Part shown: piece by piece, positions 15,662 through 25,575 of the stretch | Position numbering within the stretch: the first letter of the stretch is position 1 | Layout: the number at the start of each line of letters is the position of its first letter | Assembly (NCBI RefSeq): GCF_900106695.1 | Contig: NZ_FNMZ01000005.1 | Span: forward strand, 124,001-188,000 | Length of the DNA: 64,000 nucleotides | Direction of reading: 5' to 3' | Source: Albimonas donghaensis | GTDB taxonomy: Bacteria > Pseudomonadota > Alphaproteobacteria > Rhodobacterales > Rhodobacteraceae | Made by a program: the position numbers and the translations under genes | The notes under the pieces: model-generated | Told to the model about the DNA's origin: nothing | Databases searched by the model: none | What the model saw: only the letters and a program-made list of their open reading frames with translations

Positions 15662-17290
15662 TCAGTAGCCCTCGAACCCCTCCACCAGCCATAGCGTGTA
15701 GCGGACCGAGCGGTCCTCATGCGTGCGGAACTCCCCCACGCCCAGCGGGATGGCGGACACGAAGCGCGCGGCGATGTCCTCGCCCAGCGCCTCGCCCTCC
15801 ACCGCCAGCAGGAACAGGCGCGCGTCGCCGGCTTCGAGCCGGGAGCGGAACTCGAAATGGTTGGAGGGACGCCCGTCCGGGTCCCAGATCGCCGCGTCGG
15901 GAAAGTCGAGCCCGCCCTGGAACAGGCATTCCGACAGGCGCCGGCGGTCGTTGGACAGCAGCGCCTCGGCGCCCTCGCCCTCCATCGCGCTCAGCGCCGC
16001 CTCGCAGAACGGGCCGCCGATTCGCATTTTCTTGAACGGGTCGGGGCTGCGCGGCAGGTCCTGCGCCCAGACCATGTAGACCGCGCCCAGCGCCAGCACC
16101 GCGGCCAGCGCCACGCCGCCGATCCAGGCGTGCAGGCGCAGCGCCCGGTCCCAGTCCCGCGCCAGCAGGAAGCGGGCCGCGAGGATCGAACCCGCCACAT
16201 AGGCCGGCGCCGCCCAGTTGGGCTGGGCCTGGCTCAGCAGCGCCTGCACGCACATCGCGACCAGCAGCGGCGCCGTCTGCCAGGCCAGCAGGCGCGCCTT
16301 CCAGTCCGACCGCGCCTCGGCCCGCGCGAACATCGCCAGCGCCGCGAGCACCGCGAGAAACGCCACCGGCCCGATGACCCCGAACTGGGCCCCGAGGAAC
16401 TCGCCCAGCTCGTCGGGATGGACCAGGCCGCGATCGGGCCGGATCTCGGCGTTCTCCCCCAGATGGGCGAAGGTGACGAAGCCGTGGCCGGCGTTCCAGA
16501 TCAGGTTGGGCGACAGCGTCAGCAGCGCCGTCCCGGCCGCGATCATCGCGCCCTTGCGCCGCGTCGGCGCGATGGGACGGTCGCGCGACATGAGCGCATA
16601 GCCCAGCGCGCCGACCACGAAGACCCCGCCGGTATACTTCGCCAGCATCCCCGCGCCGATGCCGAAGCCCATGACCGCCCACCAGGCCCAGGGCTCGGAC
16701 GTCTTCTTGCCCGGCCGGACCTCCGCGATGCGCACCGAGGCGTAGAGCGCCAGCGCCCAGCCCGCCATCATCGGCGGATCGGTGGTCATCAGCAGGGACG
16801 AGATCGAGACCCCCGGCGCCGCCGAATAGACCAGCGCCGCCCAGAACCCGGTGCGGGCGTCGAACAGCCGCCGGGCGGTGAGGAAGATCAGCGCGCCGAT
16901 CGCCAGATGCGCCAGCGGCGCGAAAAAGCGCAGCCCGAACAGGGTGTCGCCGAAGATCGACGTGGACAGCTCGATCAGCCACCCGACCAGCGGCGGCTTG
17001 GAATAATGCCCGAAGGCCAGCTCGCGCCCATAGGCCCAGTACTGGGCCTCGTCGAAGTGAATCGGGATCAGCGACAGCGCGTTGATGGCGAGCCGCAGCA
17101 GGCACAGGCCCAGCAGCAACCAGAGCGTGCGCTCGCCCCACAGCTTCGCCTCCGCGGCCTTTGACCGGGGGCGCCCTTTCGCGCGGGCCCGCGCCGCGGT
17201 CTTGCGCGGCTTGGGGGCGGGGGTGGCGGCGGCGTCGGCCGCCCGCCCGGAAGCGTCGGTTCCGGTGGCCTCGGTCCCGTCGGTCGTCAT
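15662..17290 (-). CDS. Membrane glycosyltransferase of the PMT/ArnT (GT39/GT83) superfamily
   Basis: A 542-residue multi-spanning inner-membrane GT-C glycosyltransferase using a polyprenyl-phosphate sugar donor. A Lys/Arg/Ala-rich cytoplasmic N-terminal tail (about 1-50) precedes the first helix. The catalytic D80-E81 lie in the first periplasmic loop (HFDEAQYW), followed by HYSKPPLVGWLIELS, the standard PMT_2 layout. About 10-11 helices run to about 420, then a soluble periplasmic C-terminal domain. ATG 17290 is chosen because the frame further upstream is unstructured Arg/Pro-rich sequence. The likely target is lipid A, other lipids or surface glycan, and it cannot be fixed from sequence. 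Confidence 0.85.
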   Translation of the reverse strand: MTTDGTEATGTDASGRAADAAATPAPKPRKTAARARAKGRPRSKAAEAKLWGERTLWLLLGLCLLRLAINALSLIPIHFDEAQYWAYGRELAFGHYSKPPLVGWLIELSTSIFGDTLFGLRFFAPLAHLAIGALIFLTARRLFDARTGFWAALVYSAAPGVSISSLLMTTDPPMMAGWALALYASVRIAEVRPGKKTSEPWAWWAVMGFGIGAGMLAKYTGGVFVVGALGYALMSRDRPIAPTRRKGAMIAAGTALLTLSPNLIWNAGHGFVTFAHLGENAEIRPDRGLVHPDELGEFLGAQFGVIGPVAFLAVLAALAMFARAEARSDWKARLLAWQTAPLLVAMCVQALLSQAQPNWAAPAYVAGSILAARFLLARDWDRALRLHAWIGGVALAAVLALGAVYMVWAQDLPRSPDPFKKMRIGGPFCEAALSAMEGEGAEALLSNDRRRLSECLFQGGLDFPDAAIWDPDGRPSNHFEFRSRLEAGDARLFLLAVEGEALGEDIAARFVSAIPLGVGEFRTHEDRSVRYTLWLVEGFEGY

Positions 17291-17630
17291 GGCGCCGTCC
17301 TGAGCTGCGAGCCTCGCGCGTCCCGCCCCCCTTTCGCCCGGGCCGCCGCGCCGGGCCATGGGCGGCGGAAAGGGGCGCGGGGACGCGAGGGCGGGGCGGT
17401 GTGTCGTGGACCCCGGTTCTGCCCGACCCACCCGCTCCGCGCAACCGGGCGCGGGGTCGCCCCGCCCCATCCGGTCGCGGCGCCGCGAGACCGCCGCCCC
17501 CCGTTCCGCGAAAACGAAACGGCGCGGCCCCGAAAGGCCGCGCCGTCATCACGCGCCGCGACGCGCACCCGTGCGCGTCCCCCGGCCGGCCCCGCCCGTC
17601 GGAGGGACGGGGCCGGCCGGGACTTGCGCC
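17291..17630. other. Non-coding stretch with two strong hairpins
   Basis: No gene is seen. It holds the terminator at 17519-17546 and a second perfect 14-bp inverted repeat (17581-17594 with 17608-17621), both downstream of the minus-strand acyl-CoA dehydrogenase. The rest is GC-rich sequence upstream of the glycosyltransferase. Confidence 0.6.
17519..17546 (-). terminator. Terminator of the ACAD11-like gene
   Basis: An 11-bp perfect stem (17519-17529 with 17536-17546) with a 6-base loop. On the minus strand it is followed by TTCGTTTTC, so it reads as an intrinsic terminator for the acyl-CoA dehydrogenase transcript, aided by the stem at 17581-17621. Confidence 0.75.
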
Positions 17631-18896
<1,266 letters not shown>

Positions 18897-19000
18897 GGGG
18901 TTTCCTCCGTCTGTGTTGTCGTCGCCGCCGTGATCCGGCGGCGCTTTTTTCTCATCTTTCGCCCCGGCGCGGCGCGGCGCGTCGGCCGACCGCGCGCCGG

Positions 19001-19792
19001 TCACGGCCGCAGGCGCAGGCCGCTCATCGCGAAGGCGGTGATCTGATCGACGATCGCGGCGCGGTCGGCGTCGGTCTCGCCCTCGCGGGGGCGATACCAG
19101 AAGACCGGGCCGTTCAGCGCCGGCAGCAGGGTGCGCACGGTCACCTTCACGTCGCAGGGGCGGAAACGGTCGGCGGCGACGCCCTCGGCCAGCACCCGCA
19201 CGAACAGGCGCTCATGCGCGTCGCGCAGGCTGATCAGGTCGGCGACGGCGGCGCGCTGATCCTGGCTGGCGGCGATGCGCAGATGCAGCTCCACCCCCTG
19301 CAGGGCGGTGCGGTGAAAGGCCCGCTCGCGCAGGATCATCCCGGCATGGGTGCGCACCATCCGCTCCATCCGCCGGTCGGGATCGCCGCCGGCGGCCTCG
19401 GCGGCCGCGACCTCCGCGTGGATCATCTCCAGCGATCGCCGGGTGACGTCGTTGAAAAGCTCCAGCTTGGAGCGGTAATAGTGGTAAACACGCCCCTTGG
19501 TGGCGTTCATCACCCGCGCCACGTCGTCGATGGAGGTGGCGGCGAAGCCCCGTTCCATGAAGGCCTGGGCGGCGGCGACGAGCACTTCCTCCTGGGCCGC
19601 GCCGCGCTCCCCCGGACGAGGGGCGACGGGGGACGGCTCGGGGACGAAAAGCGGGGCGTCGTCGCGTTCGGGCTGGCCTTCGGGGTCGGGCTCGCGCTCT
19701 TCGCGGAGGGTCTCCTCGACGCCCTCCCCGCCGCCCTGATCGGGCTCGGGCTCGCTCGATTTTTCCGGGCCGGCATGCGGGGTTGCGCTCAT
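19001..19792 (-). CDS. TetR-family transcriptional regulator
   Basis: A 263-residue TetR regulator with an unusually long, acidic, Pro/Glu-rich N-terminal extension (about 1-70) before the DNA-binding domain (VLVAAAQAFMERGFAATSIDDVARVMNATKGRVYHYYRSKLEL, about 70-115, described here in parts only). A ligand-binding helical domain follows. ATG 19792 is preferred over an upstream TTG. A palindrome ACATAC-N6-GTATGT (19805-19822) lies just upstream and overlaps the likely divergent promoters, so it should repress itself and the SDR-MaoC-APH-SDR operon, and probably the acyl-CoA dehydrogenase gene downstream. The inducer is likely an acyl-CoA, by analogy with similar loci. Confidence 0.85.
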   Translation of the reverse strand: MSATPHAGPEKSSEPEPDQGGGEGVEETLREEREPDPEGQPERDDAPLFVPEPSPVAPRPGERGAAQEEVLVAAAQAFMERGFAATSIDDVARVMNATKGRVYHYYRSKLELFNDVTRRSLEMIHAEVAAAEAAGGDPDRRMERMVRTHAGMILRERAFHRTALQGVELHLRIAASQDQRAAVADLISLRDAHERLFVRVLAEGVAADRFRPCDVKVTVRTLLPALNGPVFWYRPREGETDADRAAIVDQITAFAMSGLRLRP

Positions 19793-19804
19793 CTGTCGGA
19801 CACT

Positions 19805-19822
19805 ACATACTGTCGCGTATGT
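19805..19822. promoter_or_regulatory. Probable TetR operator
   Basis: ACATAC (19805-19810) and GTATGT (19817-19822) form a palindrome with a 6-base spacer, 13 bases from the TetR start and about 47 bases from the SDR start. On the minus strand it lies between TTGACG (-35) and TAGTGT (-10), spaced 17. On the plus strand it overlaps CATACT, a possible -10. Confidence 0.65.
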
Positions 19823-19868
19823 CGTCAACGCCGGACATGAGATCGGCGAGACAAACGGGAGGATCGAG

Positions 19869-20696
19869 TTGAGCTATCTCGACGACCTTTTCGGCGTCGC
19901 GGGTAAAACCGCGCTCGTCACCGGAGGCGCGACCGGCATCGGCCGCATGATCGCGGAGGCGCTGGCCATGGGCGGCGCCCGCGTGCTGATCGCCTCGCGC
20001 AAGGGCGAGGAATGCGAGCGCGCCGCGGCGGAGATCAACGCCCTGAACCCCGCCGGCTCGGCCGAAGGCTTCGCCGGCGACGTCGGGTCCGAGGCCGGCT
20101 GCGACGAGCTGGTCCAGGCGGTCGCCGCGCGCACCGACAAGCTGCACATCCTGTTCAACAACGCCGGCGTGGCCTGGGGGGCGGATCTCGACGATTTCCC
20201 CTACAAGGCCTGGCAGAAGGTGATGAACATCAACGTCGCGGGCCTGTTCGAGATGACCCGCCGGCTGTTCCCCCTTCTCGACGCCGCCGCGACCGACGCG
20301 GACCCGGCCCGGGTGGTCAACCTGGGCTCGGTCATGGGCCACTGGCCGATGGGCGACGGCTCCTATTCCTATTCGGCCTCCAAGGCCGCGGTGCATCACC
20401 TGACGAAGATCCTCGCCAAGGAATGCGCCCATCGTCGGATCACCTTCAACGCCTTCGCGCCGGGGCCGTTCCAGTCCAAGATGACGGAATTCGCCACCGG
20501 CTCCGACGAAAAGGCCGAGGCCGTCGGCTCCGACGTGCCGCTGGGGCGCATCGGCATCCCCACCGACATCGCAGGGGCCTCGCTGTTCCTGTGCTCGAAG
20601 GCCGGGGCCTATGTGACCGGCTGCATCCTGCCGCTTGACGGCGGGACCGGCGTGATGACCGGCGGCGACCTCTGGGACAAGGCGAGAGACCTATGA
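19869..20696 (+). CDS. SDR-family oxidoreductase
   Basis: A 275-residue short-chain dehydrogenase. The cofactor loop is TGGATGIG (18-25), NNAG is at 97-100, and the catalytic residues are S154, Y168 and K172 (YSASK). The start codon is TTG, 5 bases after GGGAGGA, and the protein begins SYLDDLFGVAGKTALVTGG, as in family members that start just ahead of the first strand. First gene of a four-gene operon (SDR, MaoC, APH kinase, SDR) with stop-start overlaps throughout, divergent from the TetR gene and under the palindrome at 19805-19822. Probably oxidises a hydroxyacyl intermediate. Confidence 0.87.
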   Translation: MSYLDDLFGVAGKTALVTGGATGIGRMIAEALAMGGARVLIASRKGEECERAAAEINALNPAGSAEGFAGDVGSEAGCDELVQAVAARTDKLHILFNNAGVAWGADLDDFPYKAWQKVMNINVAGLFEMTRRLFPLLDAAATDADPARVVNLGSVMGHWPMGDGSYSYSASKAAVHHLTKILAKECAHRRITFNAFAPGPFQSKMTEFATGSDEKAEAVGSDVPLGRIGIPTDIAGASLFLCSKAGAYVTGCILPLDGGTGVMTGGDLWDKARDL

Positions 20697-21220
20697 TCAC
20701 GGAAAACGGTGTCGAGGACTACGATCCGCGCGAACGCGACGTGCCCGAATGGACGATCGACGAATTCCAGACCCATGTGGGTCAGGAGATCGGCGTCTCC
20801 CCCTGGTACGACGTGACCCAGAAGGACGTGGACGCCTTCGCGGTGGCCACCGACGACCGCAACTTCATCCACGTCAATCCGGCGCGCGCGAAGGAATCCG
20901 GCCTGCCCGGAACCATCGCCCACGGGTTCTTCACGCTCAGCCTGCTGGCCGGCTTCTCCTACAAGACCACGCCCAAGCTGAAGGGCGCGGTGATGGGCTA
21001 CAACTACGGCGTCGACAAGGCCCGTTTCGTGGCTCAGGTCCCCGTCGGATCCCGCGTGCGCGGCCGCTACACGCTGGCCGACGTGCAGGTGAAGGAAGGC
21101 GCCGTGGTCATCGCCTATGACGTGAAGGTGGAGATCGAGGGCCAGGAGCTCGCCAACGGCGGCAAGCCCGCGCTGGTCGCCACCTCGCGCGGCTACGCCG
21201 TGATGGGAGACGACGCATGA
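20693..21220 (+). CDS. MaoC-like enoyl-CoA hydratase
   Basis: A 175-residue single hot-dog-fold protein of the MaoC / (R)-specific enoyl-CoA hydratase family. The hydratase motif is present: D55 and H60 in TDDRNFIHVNP match the Asp/His pair that activates water, followed by GTIAHGFFTLSLL, the conserved substrate-cap helix. ATG overlaps the stop of the SDR gene (ATGA), and its own stop overlaps the APH gene, showing translational coupling. Within the operon it would hydrate the enoyl-CoA made by the neighbouring acyl-CoA dehydrogenase. Confidence 0.87.
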   Translation: MITENGVEDYDPRERDVPEWTIDEFQTHVGQEIGVSPWYDVTQKDVDAFAVATDDRNFIHVNPARAKESGLPGTIAHGFFTLSLLAGFSYKTTPKLKGAVMGYNYGVDKARFVAQVPVGSRVRGRYTLADVQVKEGAVVIAYDVKVEIEGQELANGGKPALVATSRGYAVMGDDA

Positions 21221-22269
21221 GCGACGCGACCCACGCCGCCGCCCAGGTGGACGAAGCCAGGCTCGCCCCCTATCTGGAAGAGCATGTCGAAGGCTTCAAG
21301 GGTCTGAAGGGCCTGCACAAGTTCTCCGACGGCCAGTCCAACCCCACCTTCCGCGTGGACGCCGAGAGCGGCTCCTACGTGATGCGCGCCAAGCCGCCGG
21401 GGGAGCTGCTGAAATCCGCCCACCAGGTGGATCGCGAATACCGGGTGATGGCCGCGCTGGCCAAGACCGACGTGCCGGTGCCGCGGATGTTCCACCTGGC
21501 CCCGGACGATGAGCGCAGCCCGCTGGGCCGGCAGTTCTACATCATGGAGTTCCTCGACGGCCGCGTGCTGTGGGAAGCCCCCCTGCCCGAGCTCGCCCCG
21601 GCCGAGCGCACGAAGATCTACGACGAGATGAACAAGGCGCTCGCCGCCCTGCACGACGTGGATTACAAGGCCGTCGGCCTTGAGGATTTCGGCCGTCCGG
21701 GCACCTATTTCGCCCGCCAGTACAAGCGCTGGTCGGGCCAGTACCGGGCGTCGGAAACCGAGACCATCCCCGAGATGGACGCGCTGATGGCCTGGCTGGA
21801 GGAGAACGAGCCGGCGGATGACGGTCTCGCGACCCTCGTGCACGGGGACTACCGGCTCGACAACGTGATGTTCCACAAGACCGAGCCGCGCCTGATCGCG
21901 GTTCTGGACTGGGAGCTGTGCACCGTCGGCCATCCCTACGCCGATCTCGGCTACCAGTGCGCCAACTGGCGGATGCCGGACGGCGACGGGTTCCGGGGGC
22001 TGGGCGGTCATCCGCGCGACGCCTCGGACGGGCTGCCGGACGAAAAGGCCTATGTGGAGGCCTACTGCAAGCGCCGCGGCATTCCCCAGATCGACAACTG
22101 GGAATACTACATCGCCTTCTCGCATTTCCGCCTCGCGGCGATCATGCAGGGCGTCTACAAGCGCGGCATCGACGGCAACGCCTCCAATCCCGACAAGGCG
22201 CTGCGGGCCGGGCGCTCGGTGCGGCCGCTGGCGGCCCATGCGCTGAAGGCCACGGAGAAGGCCGGGTGA
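21217..22269 (+). CDS. APH-family phosphotransferase (ACAD10/11-type kinase domain)
   Basis: A 350-residue small-molecule kinase of the aminoglycoside-phosphotransferase fold. The catalytic loop HGDYRLDN (209-216) contains the base D211 and metal ligand N216. The second metal-binding aspartate is D231 in LDWELCTVGHP. The N-lobe has FSDGQSNPTF and YVMRAKPPG, a nucleotide-binding lysine region. Proteins of this type form the N-terminal domain of human ACAD10/ACAD11 and, in Pseudomonas putida, the LvaA kinase of levulinate degradation, where they phosphorylate 4-hydroxyacyl-CoA. The neighbouring ACAD11-like dehydrogenase supports the same role here (inference). The gene overlaps both neighbours by 4 bases. 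Confidence 0.85.
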   Translation: MSDATHAAAQVDEARLAPYLEEHVEGFKGLKGLHKFSDGQSNPTFRVDAESGSYVMRAKPPGELLKSAHQVDREYRVMAALAKTDVPVPRMFHLAPDDERSPLGRQFYIMEFLDGRVLWEAPLPELAPAERTKIYDEMNKALAALHDVDYKAVGLEDFGRPGTYFARQYKRWSGQYRASETETIPEMDALMAWLEENEPADDGLATLVHGDYRLDNVMFHKTEPRLIAVLDWELCTVGHPYADLGYQCANWRMPDGDGFRGLGGHPRDASDGLPDEKAYVEAYCKRRGIPQIDNWEYYIAFSHFRLAAIMQGVYKRGIDGNASNPDKALRAGRSVRPLAAHALKATEKAG

Positions 22270-23048
22270 GCCGGTTCGCGGGCAAGACCGTCCTGATCAC
22301 CGGGGCCACCGGCGGCTTCGGCTCCATCGCCGCGAAGATGTTCGCGGCGGAGGGGGCGTCGCTGGTGCTCTCCGACCATCCCTCGCGCGATGTGGCGGGC
22401 TTCGCGGCCTCGCTGGGGACGCCGGCCGAGGGCATTCCCGGCGATGTCGGCGACCCGGCGCTGCATGAGGCGCTGGTCGCCTGCGCGGTCGAAAAGTTCG
22501 GCGGGCTCGACGTGGCGGTGAACAACGCCGGCATCGTCCATGCCCGCGCGCGGCTGGAGGATGTCAGCCCCGAGGACGCGCTGCGCGTCGTCAACATCGA
22601 CCTGATGGGGGTCTGGTATGCGATGCGCGCCCAGATCCCGGCGATGGACACCCGCAAGGGCGGGCGCGGCGGGGCCATCGTCAACGTCGCCTCGCTGGCC
22701 GGCATCGCGGGGGCGCCGCAGCTCGGCGTCTACGCGGCGGCCAAGCACGGGGTCGTCGGCCTGACGAAGACCGCGGCGGCCGAGAACGCCCGTCGCGGCA
22801 TCCGCTGCAACGCCATCTGCCCCGCCTACGCCCGCACGCCGATGGTCGAATTCGACATCGACAACGTGGTGGCCGAGAAGGGGATGGAGCGCGAGGCCGC
22901 CGCCGCCTGGATCGCCCGCGGCGTGCCCATGCGCCGGCTGGGAGAGCCCGAGGAGGTCGCCCAGGCCATCGTCTGGGCCGCCGCGCCCGACAACGGCTTC
23001 ATGACCGGCCAGACCATCGCCATCGACGGCGGGGTGATGTCGGTCTGA
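22266..23048 (+). CDS. SDR-family oxidoreductase
   Basis: A 260-residue short-chain dehydrogenase starting at GTG, which overlaps the stop of the APH gene (GTGA). The cofactor loop is TGATGGFG (12-19), D37 after the second strand favours NAD(H), NNAG is at 86-89, and catalysis uses S143, Y156 and K160. The C terminus (TGQTIAIDGGVMSV) is typical. It is the last gene of the operon and is followed 22 bases later by an intrinsic terminator. In the proposed pathway it could oxidise the 3-hydroxyacyl-CoA produced by hydration. Confidence 0.87.
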   Translation: MSRFAGKTVLITGATGGFGSIAAKMFAAEGASLVLSDHPSRDVAGFAASLGTPAEGIPGDVGDPALHEALVACAVEKFGGLDVAVNNAGIVHARARLEDVSPEDALRVVNIDLMGVWYAMRAQIPAMDTRKGGRGGAIVNVASLAGIAGAPQLGVYAAAKHGVVGLTKTAAAENARRGIRCNAICPAYARTPMVEFDIDNVVAEKGMEREAAAAWIARGVPMRRLGEPEEVAQAIVWAAAPDNGFMTGQTIAIDGGVMSV

Positions 23049-23070
23049 TCCTGGCGGATCGCAGGTTCGA

Positions 23071-23101
23071 AGGCCCCGGCGTTCCCTGCCGGGGCCTTTT
23101 T
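23071..23101 (+). terminator. Intrinsic terminator of the SDR-MaoC-APH-SDR operon
   Basis: AGGCCCCGGC (23071-23080), a 7-base loop, GCCGGGGCCT (23088-23097) and a run of five Ts ending at 23101. Confidence 0.93.
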
Positions 23102-23135
23102 CGTGGCGGGCGTCGACCGTCCCGCGCAGGCGATC

Positions 23136-23159
23136 GCGGACGCGGACGCGGACGCGGAC
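23136..23159. repeat. GCGGAC hexanucleotide repeat (4 units)
   Basis: Four perfect GCGGAC units in non-coding DNA between the operon terminator and the DUF1272 gene. The surrounding 23102-23333 shows no gene. Confidence 0.85.
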
Positions 23160-23333
23160 GTCGCGGCGACGACAGCGCCCGGCCGGGGCCGGCCCCGCAG
23201 GGGCGGGGCGATGTCGGGGCGATCGGGACGGCCGCCAAGGGGCCGAGACGCCTTCGCAGTCCTTCGGCGCGGCGGGACCGCGGGCCGCGCCCGGGCGCCC
23301 CGGGCGCCCCCGGCGCGCGCGTCGATCCGGGGC

Positions 23334-23648
23334 TCAGCGTTCCCCCGGCGGAATCGCGGCGATGCGGGCGACATGGGCGGCCACGTCCTCGGGCGAGAAT
23401 TTCAGCGCGCGGCGCTGGGTCGAGGCCGGATGGTTCGCGAGCCCCAGCTTCAACTCGGGGCGCCAGGCCTTCGCCGGGCGGATCGGACGCGGCGCGAAGC
23501 CGCCGCCGCAGGTCGGGCATACATTGCGCAGCGGGCCGTCCACGCAGTCCGCGCAATAGGTGCATTCATAGGAGCAGATCCGCGCCGCCGGATCATGCGG
23601 AGGCAGGTCGCGGTCGCACCGCTGGCAATTGGGACGGAGTTCGAGCAT
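23334..23648 (-). CDS. DUF1272 zinc-ribbon-like protein
   Basis: A 104-residue protein whose N-terminal half matches DUF1272. It begins LELRPNCQRCDRDLPP, then CSYECTYCADC and CPTCGGGF, giving seven or more cysteines arranged as paired CxxC knuckles that probably bind two zinc ions. The C-terminal part is a charged helix. AGGGAG lies 6 bases before the ATG at 23648. The frame continues upstream without similarity. Function of the family is unknown. It stands alone on the minus strand between the operon terminator and an empty stretch. Confidence 0.85.
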   Translation of the reverse strand: MLELRPNCQRCDRDLPPHDPAARICSYECTYCADCVDGPLRNVCPTCGGGFAPRPIRPAKAWRPELKLGLANHPASTQRRALKFSPEDVAAHVARIAAIPPGER

Positions 23649-24145
23649 CGGGATCTCCCTTGACTGGTCCCCGAACCTGCCACGAAACGCGCCCCGGCGC
23701 CCGCCAAACGCGCCCGGTTTTCCGCCGGTCCGTGCGCGGCCGGCGGATCTCGGGGCCCTGTTCGGCCATCGCTTCCGGAAAGTCCACGCCGGCGCCCGGC
23801 AGGCCTCCGCCGGCGCCCCGCCTTCGGCGTTGACCTTCGGCCCCCGGTTCCGAGATACCGTTTGCGAGCCCCCGGCTTCGCGTCCCCGAACGCGCGACTT
23901 CATCGCCGAGACGCCGACGTCGAGATGCGGGCGTCGAATTGCGGGCGTCGCGACGCTGGCTTAGAGACGCCGTTCGCCCGCCGCCGACCACGAATACCGC
24001 TTCCGACAGCCAGCTTTTCGGCCAGCCCTACCGAACCGCCCGTTCCGACATACCGCTCCCGTCAAACCGCGTCCGGCGACCCGCCCTCGAACGGCGCGGC
24101 CCGCCGGTCGCGGCTCGCCCGACGCCGCCGGCGCCGCGCGAGGGC
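23649..24145. other. Non-coding stretch, no gene recognised
   Basis: Open frames here have no ribosome-binding site or family similarity. Local GC is lower than in the flanks around 23870-24060. An 11-bp direct repeat TGCGGGCGTCG occurs at 23926-23936 and 23940-23950. A TTGACC at about 23831 could be a -35 element, but nothing is encoded directly downstream. Confidence 0.5.
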
Positions 24146-24430
24146 TCAGGCCTTGCGCAGGATGTCCTCGACCGTCTCCGTCCGCTGCCCGCCCGTCATC
24201 GCCGACGCGTCGTCGCCAGGCTGGCGGAAGGACACCACGCGGCCGTAGGTCCGCCGCTCCCGCCCCAGGGGCGGCGGACCGCCTCGGGCGGCGCGGGACG
24301 GGCCGACATCCCCGCCCCCCGCCTCCGCCACCGCCTCCGCCTCCGCGCCGTCCCGCACGCCCACCGGCACGCCCAGCAACCGGGCCACGGCCACCACAAG
24401 GCCCAACCGAATCTCCTGCCCCCGACTCAT
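24146..24430 (-). CDS. Small hypothetical protein
   Basis: A 94-residue open frame supported by a good ribosome-binding site (AAGGAGAG, about 7 bases before the ATG at 24430) and by lying in the same direction as, and just after, the SMP-30 gene (46 bases). The N-terminal half is a hydrophobic/amphipathic helix (IRLGLVVAVARLLGVPVGV), the middle is Gly/Ala/Pro-rich and the end is polar (TGGQRTETVEDILRKA). No family is recognised. It could be a real small gene co-transcribed with the lactonase gene. Confidence 0.55.
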   Translation of the reverse strand: MSRGQEIRLGLVVAVARLLGVPVGVRDGAEAEAVAEAGGGDVGPSRAARGGPPPLGRERRTYGRVVSFRQPGDDASAMTGGQRTETVEDILRKA

Positions 24431-24476
24431 CCGCGCTCTCCTTCATCGAACCGCCCGCACCCTGCGCCCGCTTCGA

Positions 24477-25433
24477 TTAAGACCGCGTATGCGCCCCGCC
24501 CTGGCCCCGCATCCCGGCCATGAACGGCTCCTCCCGCCCCCGCACGATCGTGGGCAGCGCGTAGACCGAGGTCCGCGCGGTCATGTAGAGCACCCGGCCG
24601 TCATCCTCCCCCCAGGCGAGGTTGGCCGGCGGCTCGGGGCAGTCGATCTCGCCCAGCTTGACCCCGTCGGGGGAATAGACCCAGACGCCGCCCGGCCCGG
24701 TCACCCAGACGTTTCCGGTCTCGTCGCACTTGATGCCGTCCGGGACGCCCGGCCGGTCGTCGGGCTCGGCGATGCGGTCGGCGAACAGCGCGCCCTCGCC
24801 CAGCCGCCCCCCCGGCTCCACCGGGAAACGGCGGATGGTCCCGGCCACGGTGTCGTCCACGTAAAGCCACGCCTCGTCGGGCGAAAAGCACAGCCCGTTG
24901 GGCTGGCGGAACATGTCGCGCGGGACCGCCAGCTCCGGCTCCGCGCCCGGAACATGGCCGGGCGGCAGGCGGTATACGCCGCGGAAATCCAGCTCCGGCT
25001 CGCGCCCGTCGCCCCAGGGCGGCGTGCGGCCATAGGTGGGATCGGTGAACCAGATCGACCCGTCCCGCCCGCAGACCACATCATTGGGAGAATTCAGCGC
25101 CCGCCCCTCGAAATGGCTGGCCAGCACCTCCCGCGTTCCGTCGGGCCGGAAGCGGGCGACGACCGAGCTCAGATGCTCGCAGGCGATCAGGTTGAGATCG
25201 CGGTCCAGCGTCAGCCCGTTGGCCTGGCGCGTGGGCGACAGGATCCGCCGGACCTCGGACCCGTCGCGCCAGCGGTAGCGCGCGTCGCCCTTGATGTCGG
25301 AGAAGATCAGCACCCGCTCCCTGGGGTGCCAGACCGGCCCCTCGGTGAACACGAACCCCGAGCAGACCGGCTTCGCCTCCGCCCCCACCTGCACCAGCGC
25401 CCAGAAATCCGGATCCGCGGCTCGTACGCCCAT
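24477..25433 (-). CDS. SMP-30/gluconolactonase-family lactonase
   Basis: A 318-residue six-bladed beta-propeller of the SMP-30/LRE family that hydrolyses sugar lactones. The metal ligands fit the family pattern: E31 in FTEGPVW, N117 in SPNDVV, probably N179 in QPNGLCF, and D232 in PDGIKCD. The WFTDPTYG segment between them is conserved in the group. The ATG at 25433, just after AAGGGGA, is preferred over a GTG five codons upstream. It is divergent from the FAD-dependent oxidoreductase gene across 142 bases. Cytoplasmic: no signal peptide. Confidence 0.88.
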   Translation of the reverse strand: MGVRAADPDFWALVQVGAEAKPVCSGFVFTEGPVWHPRERVLIFSDIKGDARYRWRDGSEVRRILSPTRQANGLTLDRDLNLIACEHLSSVVARFRPDGTREVLASHFEGRALNSPNDVVCGRDGSIWFTDPTYGRTPPWGDGREPELDFRGVYRLPPGHVPGAEPELAVPRDMFRQPNGLCFSPDEAWLYVDDTVAGTIRRFPVEPGGRLGEGALFADRIAEPDDRPGVPDGIKCDETGNVWVTGPGGVWVYSPDGVKLGEIDCPEPPANLAWGEDDGRVLYMTARTSVYALPTIVRGREEPFMAGMRGQGGAHTRS

Positions 25434-25575
25434 CGTCGTCCCCTTCACCCGCTACGGCGCGCCGTCCCCATGCGGCGCGTCCGGCCATGCGACGCGCCTC
25501 CCCTTGCGACACGCCTCGCGGCCGGATGATCATGCCCGCAGGCCGGGCCTCCCGGCAACCCGCACCGGAGCCGCC

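Noticed and set aside
18923-18950. Intrinsic terminator (8-bp stem followed by six Ts on the plus strand)
   Set aside because: No plus-strand gene ends there; on the minus strand it precedes the acyl-CoA dehydrogenase start and the T-run is on the wrong side.
23629-24000. Small frames on both strands between the DUF1272 gene and the small hypothetical gene
   Set aside because: No ribosome-binding sites, no conserved motifs and biased composition.
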